DNA from: Setaria digitata
Lineage: Eukaryota > Nematoda > Chromadorea > Rhabditida > Setariidae
Assembly (NCBI GenBank): GCA_003640385.1
Contig: RCAB01000383.1
Span: forward strand, 1-62,555
Length of the DNA stretch: 62,555 nucleotides
Reading direction: 5' to 3'
In this document: positions 11,726 through 23,057 of the stretch, piece by piece
Position numbering within the stretch: the stretch's first letter is position 1
Layout of the letters: each line of letters opens with the position of its first letter
Position numbers and translations under genes: made by a program
Notes under the pieces: model-generated
Told to the model about the DNA's origin: nothing
The model's database searches: none
What the model saw: only the letters and a program-made list of their open reading frames with translations

Positions 11726-13491
11726 ATGTCGAGTGAAATAGTTCGACCCAATTCAATTTCGCAACTAATGCCAAATATGAAAAATGTCAATTTAACGTTT
11801 ATTGTCCTTGATATTGGTTGGTTTATTCAGCTTATTTTTAATTGATTTCGATGTTCTGGTAGCAGTATTTACTGATCTGTGTTAAATTCAGTTAATTTCT
11901 TTCCACTTCTTGATCGTTTAAATCTTCATTAAGCTAGGTAAGTTGCATTTCTGTTCCAGTCAGAGTCATATGATTTGAGTGCTTCTACAGTGTTTGGTAA
12001 ATCTGTTGGCTGCATGATGATATTCTCCATGAATTCTAGTTGAAGCAAGCTTCAGGTCAGTCACGACGCACACCACAAGGGCACGATGTCCGAACAATAC
12101 GCGTTGCCGATCCAACAGGTTCAGTACTGATGGGTGTATGGAACGATGTTGGTGATAATATTTCAGCTGGTGATATTTGGAGACTGAGGTTTACCTTTTG
12201 TTTACTTCTGTTATGAAAAAAGTTGCCTTGAAATTTCAAAAGGAATTTTGGCTTAGTAATTAATTCCCAATTAATGGATATTAATTATATCCAAGATTTA
12301 TTCCCGAGTGAACTAGCATTTTTAGATGCAAAATTTAGAGATTTTTCAGTTCAGTTTCCAAAATTTGGGTTTTTCAACTTGCATGTCTTTTCTTCCTGCT
12401 GGAAATAAAATTTATAATTGGTTATGACTGATTTTCATAACGTTTTACTTTTCTATAACCAGTTTTGTTCCGATGGTTTTTCTTTTTTTTTTCTTTTTTT
12501 TTTTTTTTTTTTTTTTTTACAAAGGAGAATTCAGTCCTTTTTTAAATATTTTGTATTCTTAGTAGACAAGCATGCATTTCTTAACAGAAAGTGATGGCTT
12601 AGGGAAATCTCTTGCATTTTACAACCGATCCAATAGGTCCGATGCTAGTGAGTGTGAGGAACAGTGTTGATGGTAATATTTTCTGGAAATTGAAGTTCAG
12701 CTTCATAAAAGCATAAATGTTATTTATGTAGCTTAAGTAGGAGTAGGAGTTAAATATTTTCTGCTTTTCTAGTCTTGGCTACAGATTTCCCCCACTTACG
12801 AAATATTCTAAAATTTATGGAAAGGTTATAATTTATTGTTGATGATAGGTTTGCACTGATAATTTTAGGAATGGCTTTACAACGATCTTTAAAGGTTCAC
12901 TAAGTTTGTCGTATGGTAAGATGGGTGAGTTATTAAAAACGGGTGAATTTTTTATGGTTTATTCGGAGGTACCAAATATGAGCGAGTATAATGCCGAATA
13001 TGCGGCAAAATTTCCGTCGAATCGAAAAGGTTCACCGGACGATGAAACAGGCAACGGCCAAGGAAGTAAATTGTTTAGTTTCCAGACAAGATATATAATA
13101 AAAATAAACGTTCTCTTTCCTTCTCTGAATTTGTCGTGTGGCAAAATGTATGAATTATTAAAATGTTGTTTTTGACATATATTGTTTAAATTAATTTACT
13201 TTTTTTATCGTAACTTTATAAACATTCAGTAAACAATTCACCAAACGTAGCGCAATCGACGCAAATCTCTTTCCGTTCTGTTATCCTATTTATCCATCAT
13301 TTTATGGGGTCAATCTCATAAAATAATTTTTATCTTATCTAAACTATCCTTTTCATTTTGATTCAGGCAATGGTAACGTGCAACGATCCCACTCAGGAAC
13401 TGGTGTGCATCGACCAGTAAAACGACCACCGCCATCTCAGGGGCAGTTTCGACGTGATAGCATTACTAGCAAAAGTGCAAGAAATTCTTAG
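11726..13491 (+). CDS. SOSS complex subunit B / single-stranded DNA-binding protein (NABP/hSSB1 homologue)
   Basis: Binds single-stranded DNA through an OB fold; in animals the SOSS complex acts at double-strand breaks and can associate with Integrator subunits, in the nucleus. Four exons, all phase-consistent: 11726-11816, 12056-12188, 12869-13065, 13367-13491 (546 nt, 181 aa). Residues 18-31 (MKNVNLTFIVLDIG), VADPTGSVLMGVWNDVGDNI (about 47-66), GDIWRLRNG and GEFFMVYSEVPN (100-111) follow the vertebrate NABP order closely. The C-terminus (about 112-181) is hydrophilic, Pro/Arg/Ser-rich and diverged, as in the family. It lies between divergent and convergent unrelated genes, its stop 1.66 kb from the stop of BRF1. 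Its introns hold degenerate copies of exons 2 and 3, annotated separately. Confidence 0.93.
12480..12519. repeat. T-rich homopolymer tract
   Basis: About 38 bases, nearly all T, in intron 2 of the SOSS-B gene, upstream of the degenerate exon 2 copy. Confidence 0.9.
12625..12695 (+). pseudogene. degenerate copy of SOSS-B exon 2 within intron 2
   Basis: Aligned by eye without gaps, 12625-12681 matches exon 2 positions 12107-12163 at 43 of 57 bases, mostly transitions. Translated in the parent frame it gives TDPIGPMLVSVRNSVDGNI, recognisably parallel to exon 2, followed by a shortened FWKLK in place of the GDIWRLR segment. The donor is lost (AAG|TT instead of AG|GT). Use of the TTAACAG at 12581-12587 as acceptor would put it out of frame. 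It therefore looks like a dead duplicated exon, not an alternative one. Confidence 0.65.
13125..13163 (+). pseudogene. degenerate fragment copy of SOSS-B exon 3 within intron 3
   Basis: 13125-13163 matches exon 3 positions 12900-12938 at about 31 of 39 bases and gives LSCGKMYELLK against LSYGKMGELLK. The similarity stops before the VYSEVPN segment and no donor is present. This is a short non-functional fragment. Confidence 0.6.
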
Positions 13492-15148
13492 GTGCGACAG
13501 TTTCAAAATCGAGAAAACAAAATATAGTTTAGGACTACTGAGCATAGGTGCAAACTTTGTTATACCTAGTCGAAAAAAATTCTCTTATTAGTAAATTCGC
13601 CATTTTAGAGACCATTCTCGTATTGCAAATGATCTACATTTAGGTCGTCCATGCGTACTAACAATATTTCGTAAAGTTTTTTTCTCTAAAATTTCCACAA
13701 GTCCTTAGGGTATTTGCCAGAAATTTAGATACTACTATGAAATTAGAGTTCCGTTTGTTTATTTTCATTTACACCGTTTCGATTCTTCCATTTCTCTCTG
13801 CTTTCTAACCAATCCGACGCACAATCGCTAACTCATTCACTATAGTTATGCTGATATATTCTAACTGTAGAAAGTAAATGCTTTCATTCCTCACATCCCC
13901 CATCATATAATAATTTCTGTTTCAACTGCCAGTAGCATCTCAATCGATTATGATGATTTCATTATTAGATAGAGAAAAAATGTGAAACCGCCGAGTGTCG
14001 TGGAATAAAAAAAAAAAGAAACAAACATAAGGTGAATTTCCGATCTAGTAAAAACAGACTAGTTCTGATTTATTTCGATTTCGAAATTGACGTTAAAACA
14101 TAACTACTGCACACATTCGTCAATGTGAAATCACCACGCCGGCAATTTCAAAATACGTATGTGACATGAAGCAAGAAGAAGGAAGGAGATATCAATAAAT
14201 TTAACCCATTATTTGAAAAATATAATTAGGTTACGGACAGTTTCAAAACCGAGAGGTATTTCAGCAGTAGCCTACAATTCGTTTATAGTCGATGGCCTGG
14301 GCGTATGATTTACCCGCCCATAGAGTGAAATTGTTTTCGAAGTTCAAAGACGCATTAAACAACTATAAACAATTCTCCTGAAAAGAATTCTACAAATATC
14401 TCGACATAATTATAAAGGACGGAGATGATCCAGTAATAGGAACATATTAAACATTTAAAAAAATCGGTCGGTATAAGAAAATAGAAAAAAAAAAAAAAGT
14501 ATGATGAAATTTGCAAGTTTTATCAAATCCTCTCTGTTTTATTCGTACAAGACTTGATGGAAAGTAATCGTTATATGAAGAATCTTCTGTATGCTTTTCT
14601 TAGATCTTCCCAAAATTTCCACTTTTTTTTTCAGCGAAACAAATAAATTTATGAAATTCTTGGATATTATATGGACTAAGGCTTCTCATTCTATGTCGAG
14701 TACCCACCAGAATCCCATCTACCTTATCTGCGATGTTCTTCAATTGATTATATTTTTTTATTTATTTAGTTTCAAAGTAGACGTAAAAACTTAAGTAAAA
14801 GAGCTAGACGAATAGAATTAAGAAAAATTAATAGCAGGGAGATATTACTTACATTGAGCAGATATGTTTCAAGTTAACATTGAAGGTTGTTCACTTTTTA
14901 AATTAAGATCGTCCTTTTATTCATTCCATTTTCTTTCAGAAGCAATGACGATTCAATTTTGTTGGTCAGGTTTTCTGAAACAAAATTCCAGTAATAAAGA
15001 GCATGTGCAAAGGAAATACTGTCAAGTACAGGACAGGATTAGAATTTCAGGCGTCAGATATAGCTTTAATTCCTAAAATTGAATAAGGAAATTATTAAAA
15101 TCATTCATTGTTAACTTGTATTTCTAAACTGCCTTCAAATTTTGAATT
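13492..15148. other. convergent intergenic region between SOSS-B and BRF1
   Basis: It should hold the 3' UTRs of both convergent genes. GGAATAAAAAAAA at about 14003 could be a poly(A) signal. A short phrase just after the SOSS-B stop, GACAGTTTCAAAATCGAG at about 13496, recurs with one difference at about 14237. Short open frames at 14591-14794 and 14864-15076 show no coding character. Confidence 0.5.
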
Positions 15149-18100
15149 CTAACTAATAACTCTAGTTCTAACCTTGCTTACTTTTGTTTCGGCTGATGTC
15201 AGAAGATTAGGTTTAGTTTTCAAATATCGACTTCGCGTTTTTTTAATAATGGAAGGCCTCGCATTTTCTGTTTTTGCTGAATGGATTTCACTATTATCTT
15301 GTTCCACTGATTGGTTGACAACATTTTTACTATTTATAGTTTCCATTTCTGAACTTCCAGATGATGAAGGTATTTCTGTTTTTTGTTTTTCTTCATCCTT
15401 ACTCTCACATGAGATGTTAGCTTCATCTTGAACATCAGCCGAGGATGGCTGCTCACTACTCTGGTCGATAGACTTGTCACATTTCTGAATATATTTCAAA
15501 TTTGGTGACATCTTAGCATATCTTGTTCCAATCATCTGTGGCTTTTCGGATAGATCCTTGCTCTCTACTTCTGCTACAGTTGTACTTTTAGAACGAACAG
15601 TATCAGCTGGCTTGCGGATTTCTTCCACAATTGATTTCAGCGGTTTTCTTTTTCTAGTAAAACGGCCGACTTTCCTCAAAGACTCCATTGTTAAATCGGA
15701 AGTTTCAGCTTGAAAAGATTCTAATCCATTAGGTTGTGATACACGCAGGTTAGAAAGCTCTACCATAGTGGAAGAAGGCATGCTAGTATTTATTATGATA
15801 GCTGCACTGCTTCCGGTACTGCAACTGCTTGACGCTAGCTCTTTAGCGGAGCTGCATTTCCTATAAATATTTCGACGTTAAGGGAAAGAAACATTATCAG
15901 CCCATCAGGTGATTATATTTTCAAATTTTATTGAAGTAACGAATTTTAATAACCTTTCATTTATTTTTGTTTCGTCAACCACTAAGGGAACTTCCTCATC
16001 AGTGATGGATAGGTCTCTGTCAGATCCTGAAATGTATGTTTCAAAACAAAGGGTGAGATACCTTCCTCCTGTGGAAGTTTCATAGGCTTTATCCATAGCC
16101 GAAATTACAACCTTCTTAATGAATGAATTCTGTTCTATTATTTATGACATTAAAATATTTTCCTTCAGAGGTACTGTAAACAGTCCGTATAAAATGGAAT
16201 GATTTGGAACATGAAAGATCTTAACGCTTTTTTAAGAACCCAGTTTTCTAGATTGAAATATAAATTCTTTATCAGCTTTACCTCTTTCTCTTTCACTCGT
16301 GTTTTTTTCGGCACCATCTGCTGCAGTTATTACTGAAATAGTCTCTTCAACCACTCTTTTTGTTGAGAGGTTGACATTCGGGCGAAAACGTTTCCGGGCC
16401 TTCAAAGCTTTCCCTATTGTCAAACTGAGATTTCTGTTGTCGTTAAAGAGCTGGAAAATACGAGAAACTAGCTCGTTCAATGCATAAACTAGTACGAGAT
16501 GAAGATTAATTTGAGACTATGCAGGCATGAGCACAACTAACTCTCCGAACCGCAATAAATAACACTTTTCCAGAAGATAATAATTTTAGGAAAAAATTTT
16601 TTGTAATTCTTTTAATTTAATATTTTTCTTACCTCGGCAAACATTAGATGAGTTAAAGTATTATTTTAAAAAAGAGGTAAGATTCAGATGAATTGATACT
16701 AAAAACTCTATCCACTATAGAAATGAAATGAATGAGAATATATGCTTCCCATTTTGACGAAATACTTTGCTTGCTTATTTTGCTTATTTGAGTGGTTTTT
16801 CCCTGAAAATAAGAAGACCAAGAAAAGATATCCAAAATGAATGGAAAAAAGACCTTGCGGTTATCAGTTGGACTTTCTTCCTTTGCATCACATGTACTGC
16901 AGTCTAGTTCAGATTTGATAGCGGCTTCGTCCGCATCTTCGATTTCTTTTAGAATGTCGTAGTTTATTTTGTTTGAAAGTTTCTTTTCCTACGAATTATA
17001 AAAAATTACCATAACAGTCATCGCTCCAATTTCAATAAATTTCTAAAGCCTTCTACTATTTGTAACTTTTTGATGTATAGTAGGTATGCTATGAAGATAA
17101 TACGTTGAAGAAAATTTACATGTATAACTTTTTCCATTGCTTCTTGAGCAGTTGCAGCAACAATGGGCTCTTTTTTACGGATACCATTTGTCCGACGACG
17201 TTTTCTGCCTGGACTGTCTTTTTCCCGTTCTTCCTCTTCTCTTTCACGACGTCTAAAATAAGAAATATATACACAGGATTATAAGATGATATTTAACATT
17301 ACGACTACAAATTCGAACCCGCAATGCATTTCTTTGCTCTACTTTCTTCCAGTTTTCACTTAAGTTCAACACCAGCATTATTTGATTTTCAACAATTAAC
17401 ATTCAAGAAATTTTACCGCCGCTCCATTTCTTTCAAATGTTCTCCATTTATTTTCATCCAAAAACGAGTTTTCAAGTCAACCTCTTCTCTGGTTAGTATA
17501 TATGTATCAATTTCATCATCATCAATTCCTGCAATATTATAACTTCTTGATGATTTTACAGGTGCAAGCAAAAGTCGTGTCAACTTCCAAAAGTACTTCA
17601 ACTTCTTATCGCAATGGTTCCGGATCAAATTTCAGCACGTAATATTTAATTTTTTTCTTTTGAAATCATGATTTATAGAAAACGATAAGCTTTACCCTCC
17701 AAATCCAATTCCCCATTATTGTTGGCTTGTTCCCGTTCAATTTCAGCAGCCGGTTCTACCTCATTCTTCACAGGCGTTATTCCAAGGCTAACAAGCGAAG
17801 GTGCATAAGTGGATGATATACCCGCGTCGGATCTGTAACAAAACATCAGATATAGCGGTTAATTAGAATTACATTTATTTCCATATTGAAGACCTAGAAA
17901 ATGTACTGAGAATATATATTTACTTACAGCGGAGTAGCACTTTTCGCGGCAGAGAAGACTAAATCAACGATTTCGTTTCGTACCATAGCATCAGCCAGGG
18001 TAAGTTCATCCGATTCCGACCCTAATGAACCACTTATCATTCGTGCATATTGCGTTCGTTTGAAGCGCTCCTTCCGCCTTTTCTCAAGAGCTCTTTCAAC

Positions 18101-20414
18101 TTCCGCTTCTACTGGTGGAATCTGCAAACCTTATTTTGTGTATCGACAAAATGTAACAGTAATGTCCATATCTAATTGACTGGTCTAAATCGCAGTTTAT
18201 TTCGTCCAATATTGTATTTATAATTCCGAAAACAAAAAAGCCCATGAATTTGAAACAAACACCATAGCTTAGTTGAGCACTGCACCCAACACAAAACTCT
18301 TGAAAGCATGACTTGTAGAACAATAATTAGTAAGAAGACCTACAAACCTGAAGTTCTATCTCTTTCAGTGCTTCTTCCTCTTTTTGTAGTTGTATCTCGC
18401 GAGCTTTCCGACGCGATTCGCGAAATGCTGGTGGATCTTCGCAATGTTCCTGAAGTAGACATTTTTTTTGGAAAAAACTTGCAAATTTTCCAGAGATTTA
18501 ATGAAGGCTCAAAAAATTTCGGGAAACATGAAAAAGCAGGTAAATTCACATTGTTTATAACCTATAGTGTTGAATAGCGCGGTATGAATTATCTCAAAAA
18601 AATATTCCAGATTTACCAAATCGACTGATGTAAATTCATCGATTGTTAATGTGCTCGATGGAGTTTGACCAAATTCATCAAGACGTTTTTTAACAACAGC
18701 TTCACTAATATGCACAACACGTACAACGTCAGCAACCGTTCGATTAAAATTGTAAGATCGAGCTGCAAGCAATAATGCTGCACCACATAGACCGGTTGGT
18801 CGTCTTCCCGTTGCTATCCAGTCACGTTTCATTCGTTGTACTAGTCGGGTTGCCAAAGATACCACCTATAAAAACAATTATGATAAGATCTTACAAATAA
18901 TTGTAATATTCACTTAAATTATCTGCTAAGACGTGTAGAATCTTAATTGAATTAAATTTTTGAAAATTTCTGCGGTGTTTAGCAGTAAGGGTATAGGAAA
19001 AAAGGTTCCTGTTGAACTGGAAAAAAGCGAAATTCCTTTCTCGGTACCCAGGACTGTAAACAATATATTCAAATATTAAGCGACACTTAACCACACACAT
19101 TAGACTTTATTAGTCAACAAACGAATAACACTGCCATGATAAACTGCGTGAAAGCATCCAGCAAAATATGATTTGCTTACCTCTTTTTGTTTAGAACCAA
19201 AGTCAAGGGAAACAGCAAAACGCAATATATACATGCAGGGGTCAGTGGTTGGAAGATTAATTTTCAACGATCGCGTTAAAAAATTCAAAGTTCGTCCCAA
19301 ATCGAACACGTTAACCTGTAAAGTCATGGTAACTGTCTGAATTGTCGGAGAAAAAAATGATACAGGATGACAAAAAAAGCATATCTTACGACTACTTCAG
19401 ATACAATGAAGATATCAGTCGCATAATTACACGCGGTTCCCGAATGTTTGTAACTTTTCCGACGAGATTTTAAAACTCTCAAAAAAAAAATAAAAAAATA
19501 AAAAATAATATAAATTTGTACCTGGGTAATATCGCTGAAATCCAGTAATAAATGTGCAGTGTTTTCGAGTCGACAAGTCATATATAGGCATGCTGCTACG
19601 ACGTGCGACCGCACGCGTCCACGAGTAAAATTACGTGAAACACACATTTTAAAAAAATTAAAGGCTGTGTTAACACAATGCTGATTAATTCGCAGCTGAC
19701 TTGCTATCTGTAAATAACGGCCAAATACAAGAAACAGTATTAAAATTCCATCAGAAGCGGTTTGACAAATTTAATTTTTCTTTTTCCTATATATTTCAAA
19801 GTATTACTTAACAAAAAACACTCACGGACCTAAAATTCTACACCAATTCGCATACTTTGTAATCCAGAATGATTTAGCAAAACTTATGTATGGAATCGAA
19901 TATTCCGGAAATGTCGAAAGAGGGTATTAGACGCAATCAGTCTAACTGGCCCAAGTAATAATATTTTGCTACCTCTTCGATTAATTTTTTTCCCTTATAG
20001 TAGGTGATTTCTCGGGACTCTTGATGCGCTAAACCAGGTACGCCAGAAAGATTGGTTGGCTGACCGCGTTCCTTCGATATAAATTGCCCTGAAAGTATAT
20101 AACGGTGACAGTTATACCTAATACCTATACTAAAAATTAAGAGTGAAGCAAAGATGAATAATTCTTATTATGACTTCCTAGTATTTTCCACCATACAGAA
20201 TTATTGGCATTTATTACTGGAAGCTGTCAGACAAAAGAAAAAGTATGAACCTACCCACTAAGGAATGACCACCACCAGAATTCTCCTGAAATGCCACATC
20301 CGAAACAATAGTTGATTCTTCCAATACTGTACCACAACCCATACATGTGGAATCACCACGAGCCGAATCATCATCAATCTCTGAACTGCCACAATTTGGG
20401 CACTTTCGGCTCAT
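15149..20414 (-). CDS. brf-1: BRF1, TFIIB-related subunit of RNA polymerase III factor TFIIIB, with long C-terminal tail
   Basis: Brf1 bridges TBP, TFIIIC and Pol III at tRNA and 5S genes in the nucleus. Fourteen minus-strand exons, all in phase: 20414-20255, 20088-19973, 19707-19522, 19315-19181, 18865-18617, 18449-18348, 18121-17928, 17832-17696, 17528-17417, 17252-17129, 16988-16854, 16450-16282, 16026-15954, 15860-15149 (2604 nt, 867 aa). Zinc ribbon Cys 5, 8, 24, 27 with ARGD; two cyclin folds at about 90-275 ([46 protein letters not shown]); the Brf1 homology block [12 protein letters not shown] (427-438), then basic [20 protein letters not shown]. Human BRF1 is 677 aa; here residues 551-867 form an extra acidic/basic tail with four R-[FY]-x-K/R-type motifs. 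The last exon (712 nt) is much longer than the others. A strong internal donor (AAA|GTAAGC near 15178) could give another C-terminus. A TTTTTTCAG lies one base before the ATG. Confidence 0.93.
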
Positions 20415-20415
20415 T

Positions 20416-20425
20416 CTGAAAAAAC
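20416..20425 (-). promoter_or_regulatory. possible trans-splice acceptor at the BRF1 start
   Basis: Minus strand reads GTTTTTTCAG, then A, then the ATG at 20414. This spacing is typical of nematode spliced-leader acceptors, though an upstream 5' UTR exon is also possible. Confidence 0.4.
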
Positions 20426-21480
20426 ACAAGAGAAGAAACGTGAAATTTTTGTTCCTTTTTTGAAAAAGTTTGAGTTTGCAATCAGAAAATTACGAAGTCG
20501 ATGCAACAAATGCGGAACATAAAAATCAACAAAGAGAGGAACAATGTTGAATAACTTAATTTAGAAGTAATCCAATTCACATAACAGTCCGGATTTGCAC
20601 TATATCGGAAATATTTCTCCTACTTCCCGAATCTAATTATCCCATGATTAGAATAACGTACATAAAACATCAGTCTCGAGCGGTAAACAGGTCTTCTACA
20701 CGGTGGATCTGAACCTGCAATCTACGTGAAGCCAGAGTTCACCACCCTCGCAATAAGCCATTTGGGTAAATGCTCCAAGACCTCTTTTGGCGGANCACCG
20801 GAAGAAACAACAACTGGCAATTTCTTTTTCCCTTTATTCAGCAGAAATTGAATTTTCAGCACATTTCCATTCACGGGAGTGCATTTCACGGATGACAACG
20901 GCTCCTTTCACCTTGTTCTTTCTCAATCGCTGATGGTACCATCGCTTATCATTAAATTATTTCTCAAATTAGAACAAAGAAATTTCATTCACTGCATATT
21001 TGCTGCTCATAATATGTTCCTAATCTTGCAAATCTTTAATAGTTAAATAGTTTTTCATACACGGTAATATATCAATGCTGCAATTGATAGAAACTTTTCC
21101 ATACTAAGATTACTCCTTACACCCTCCTCTTGCTCTCATCACTTCTATCATTTGGACATTGCTAACGTTGTATTAGTAATTTCGTTACTCTAAAATCTTT
21201 CATTATAATACCTTGGAATTTATCATCAGTAGTTCTCTCCTGATCTCTTTCTCAATGTAAAAAATCAACTTTTCAATGTGTAAAGCAAAGGAAATCAATC
21301 TTCTCTCTTTCTTCTCAGTCTTCCACTACTAAGAGTTGGTATGTTATCTCAACGTCTGCGAAATCTCCATGTTGTTGAAGGTTTAATTACGATCCATGAA
21401 AAAGAAGTTCTTTTTCTCTTTCAAATTCAAACATATTTATCATGCTCTTGCGGAAATTATTTAAACCATAAGAACATTTT
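20426..21480. other. upstream region of BRF1 with a single N
   Basis: No supported gene. A single N lies at 20795, without the flanking duplication seen at the other two N positions. A tract at about 20688-20783 is less AT-rich and has a 7-bp inverted pair (AGGTCTT/AAGACCT), but no good cloverleaf. Confidence 0.5.
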
Positions 21481-21687
21481 ATGAAAACCCAATTGAAAAA
21501 GGAACTGATGAACAAGGAACAAACAGAAGTTTTCATCACGAACTCCGAATCGGAATCAAATCCAGAATTCCTGACGAAGTCCAGCGACCTGCAGGCTGGC
21601 TCCCATACCGTGCTCTATGAGCAACACGAATCAATTCCCCACCGACAACGTACAATTAACCTCCACAACCGTATGAGCGAAGTTTGA
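21481..21687 (+). CDS. weak candidate ORF, 68 codons, unidentified
   Basis: The ORF starts MKTQLKKELMNKEQTEVF and stops after NLHNRMSEV. It is less AT-rich than its surroundings and hydrophilic, with no recognisable domain. It could be an exon of an undetected gene, the remains of one, or chance. No paired splice site was found with confidence. Confidence 0.2.
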   Translation: MKTQLKKELMNKEQTEVFITNSESESNPEFLTKSSDLQAGSHTVLYEQHESIPHRQRTINLHNRMSEV

Positions 21688-22920
21688 GTGTCGTAAACTT
21701 CAAACATTGGAACATTCGCTTGGTTTTCGAGGGGCTTCCCCGCACTGTCGTGGTGTCGAGATGTTGTTACGTACATGTTGACGTTTTGGTCGTGTTGTGG
21801 TTCTTATGTGGTTCCTAGTTTTTGTCCCACGATACGTTCATATTGAGGTTTATTTTCCTCATTGGTTCACCAGAAGTTCGAATATTCTCGCATTACACAT
21901 TACACTGTCATGATATCAGAGCTAATAATGATACGCTGCTTCTTTTAATGCAGCTTTTGATAAAGTTCATATCGTCCGAGGACAAATTGAATCCTATAAA
22001 TAAATAAGCTGCTCAATCTATTTTTTTTCTTTGAAAAATCAATTTTTATTGTAGTTTCGATCTTGCTTTTTAGTAAACGACTCTCATATTAACATTATAC
22101 CATGGAAGTTGTTGTCCATAAGTTCTGATTTAAATTTCTGTTTGGATTGGCATTCGATATTTCTCCCGTAGAATTCTTCGGATATTTTATAAGTGGTTCA
22201 GTCTAATTTCTGGTCATCTTAAGATGGATATGATTCTTTTTAAATAAAGTGTAGTAATAATTTCTGCAGCCGCCTTAAGTAATAGTCGATTTCAGTTTCC
22301 TGGAACGATGCATTGACCTCAGATGACTTTACCAACCCGTTATTGGTAAAACACACTATTTGATTGACTTGGTATCTGAAACTGAATGAGTATCCCAACT
22401 GAAATTGATTGGAAATTCTTGATTGCCTTTATATCGTTGGTAATAATTGAAAAGAAATTATTGGACTTGCAGTGTTATGTGAATGTGAATAGTATTAAAG
22501 AATGGAATCACTGTGCTAAATTATTCAATTCCATTTTCGGCGTGGATTTTCCCTAGTTTGAATAAAAAAAAGGATCGAGTTCAAATTTAAATTAAATGAC
22601 AAATACATATAGTATTATGGACCAGCGCATTGTTTGTCAGTTCATATGTTTTTATGCTTTAGACGGAATTGTTCCACTTTTGGAATCCAATGGCTATTGT
22701 AACTGAGCATTCAAAACGTTGGGGTTTGGAAAATTTAATATTTTCATATAAAATGTTTCACTTGTGGATCCGATTTGGTTTTTGTCCAACTTATAATATT
22801 TTTATCATCCATAAATTCTACTGTTATTTAAAAAGAGAAGGCAATATTTGTAAATTGAAAAAAAAAGAATGTTGGATCTTTTTTCTGATTGATAAATTTC
22901 ATGTGTGGTAATACATCCAG

Positions 22921-23057
22921 TCAGAAATATCCCGGATGAAAGCCCAGAAATCGAAGCAGTTAATGCCGTGAGATGGATTGTGAACTGGCCGGTTCGGAAT
23001 CTCCGTAATGTTGGAAATAGTGCACACTGCCGTATCTTCAGTTTACTGCCACTATAA
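22921..23057 (+). CDS. weak candidate exon, unidentified
   Basis: After a CAG at 22918-22920 an open frame runs 44 codons (NIPDESPEIEAVNAVRWIVN, then NWPVRNLRNVGNS and AHCRIF) to TAA at 23055-23057. The base composition is less AT-rich and the amino acid use more protein-like than in neighbouring frames. No partner exon or family was recognised. It could be a decayed gene fragment. Confidence 0.2.

Noticed and set aside
14864..15076. 70-codon plus-strand frame near the 3' end of BRF1
   Set aside because: No domain, and it lies in the expected 3' UTR region of convergent genes.
20688..20783. tRNA-like or spliced-leader-like tract with a 7-bp inverted pair and a GGTTCAGATCC phrase
   Set aside because: The D, anticodon and T stems do not pair acceptably, the internal distance is too long, and the ATTTACCCAA phrase matches the nematode spliced leader only loosely with no Sm site.
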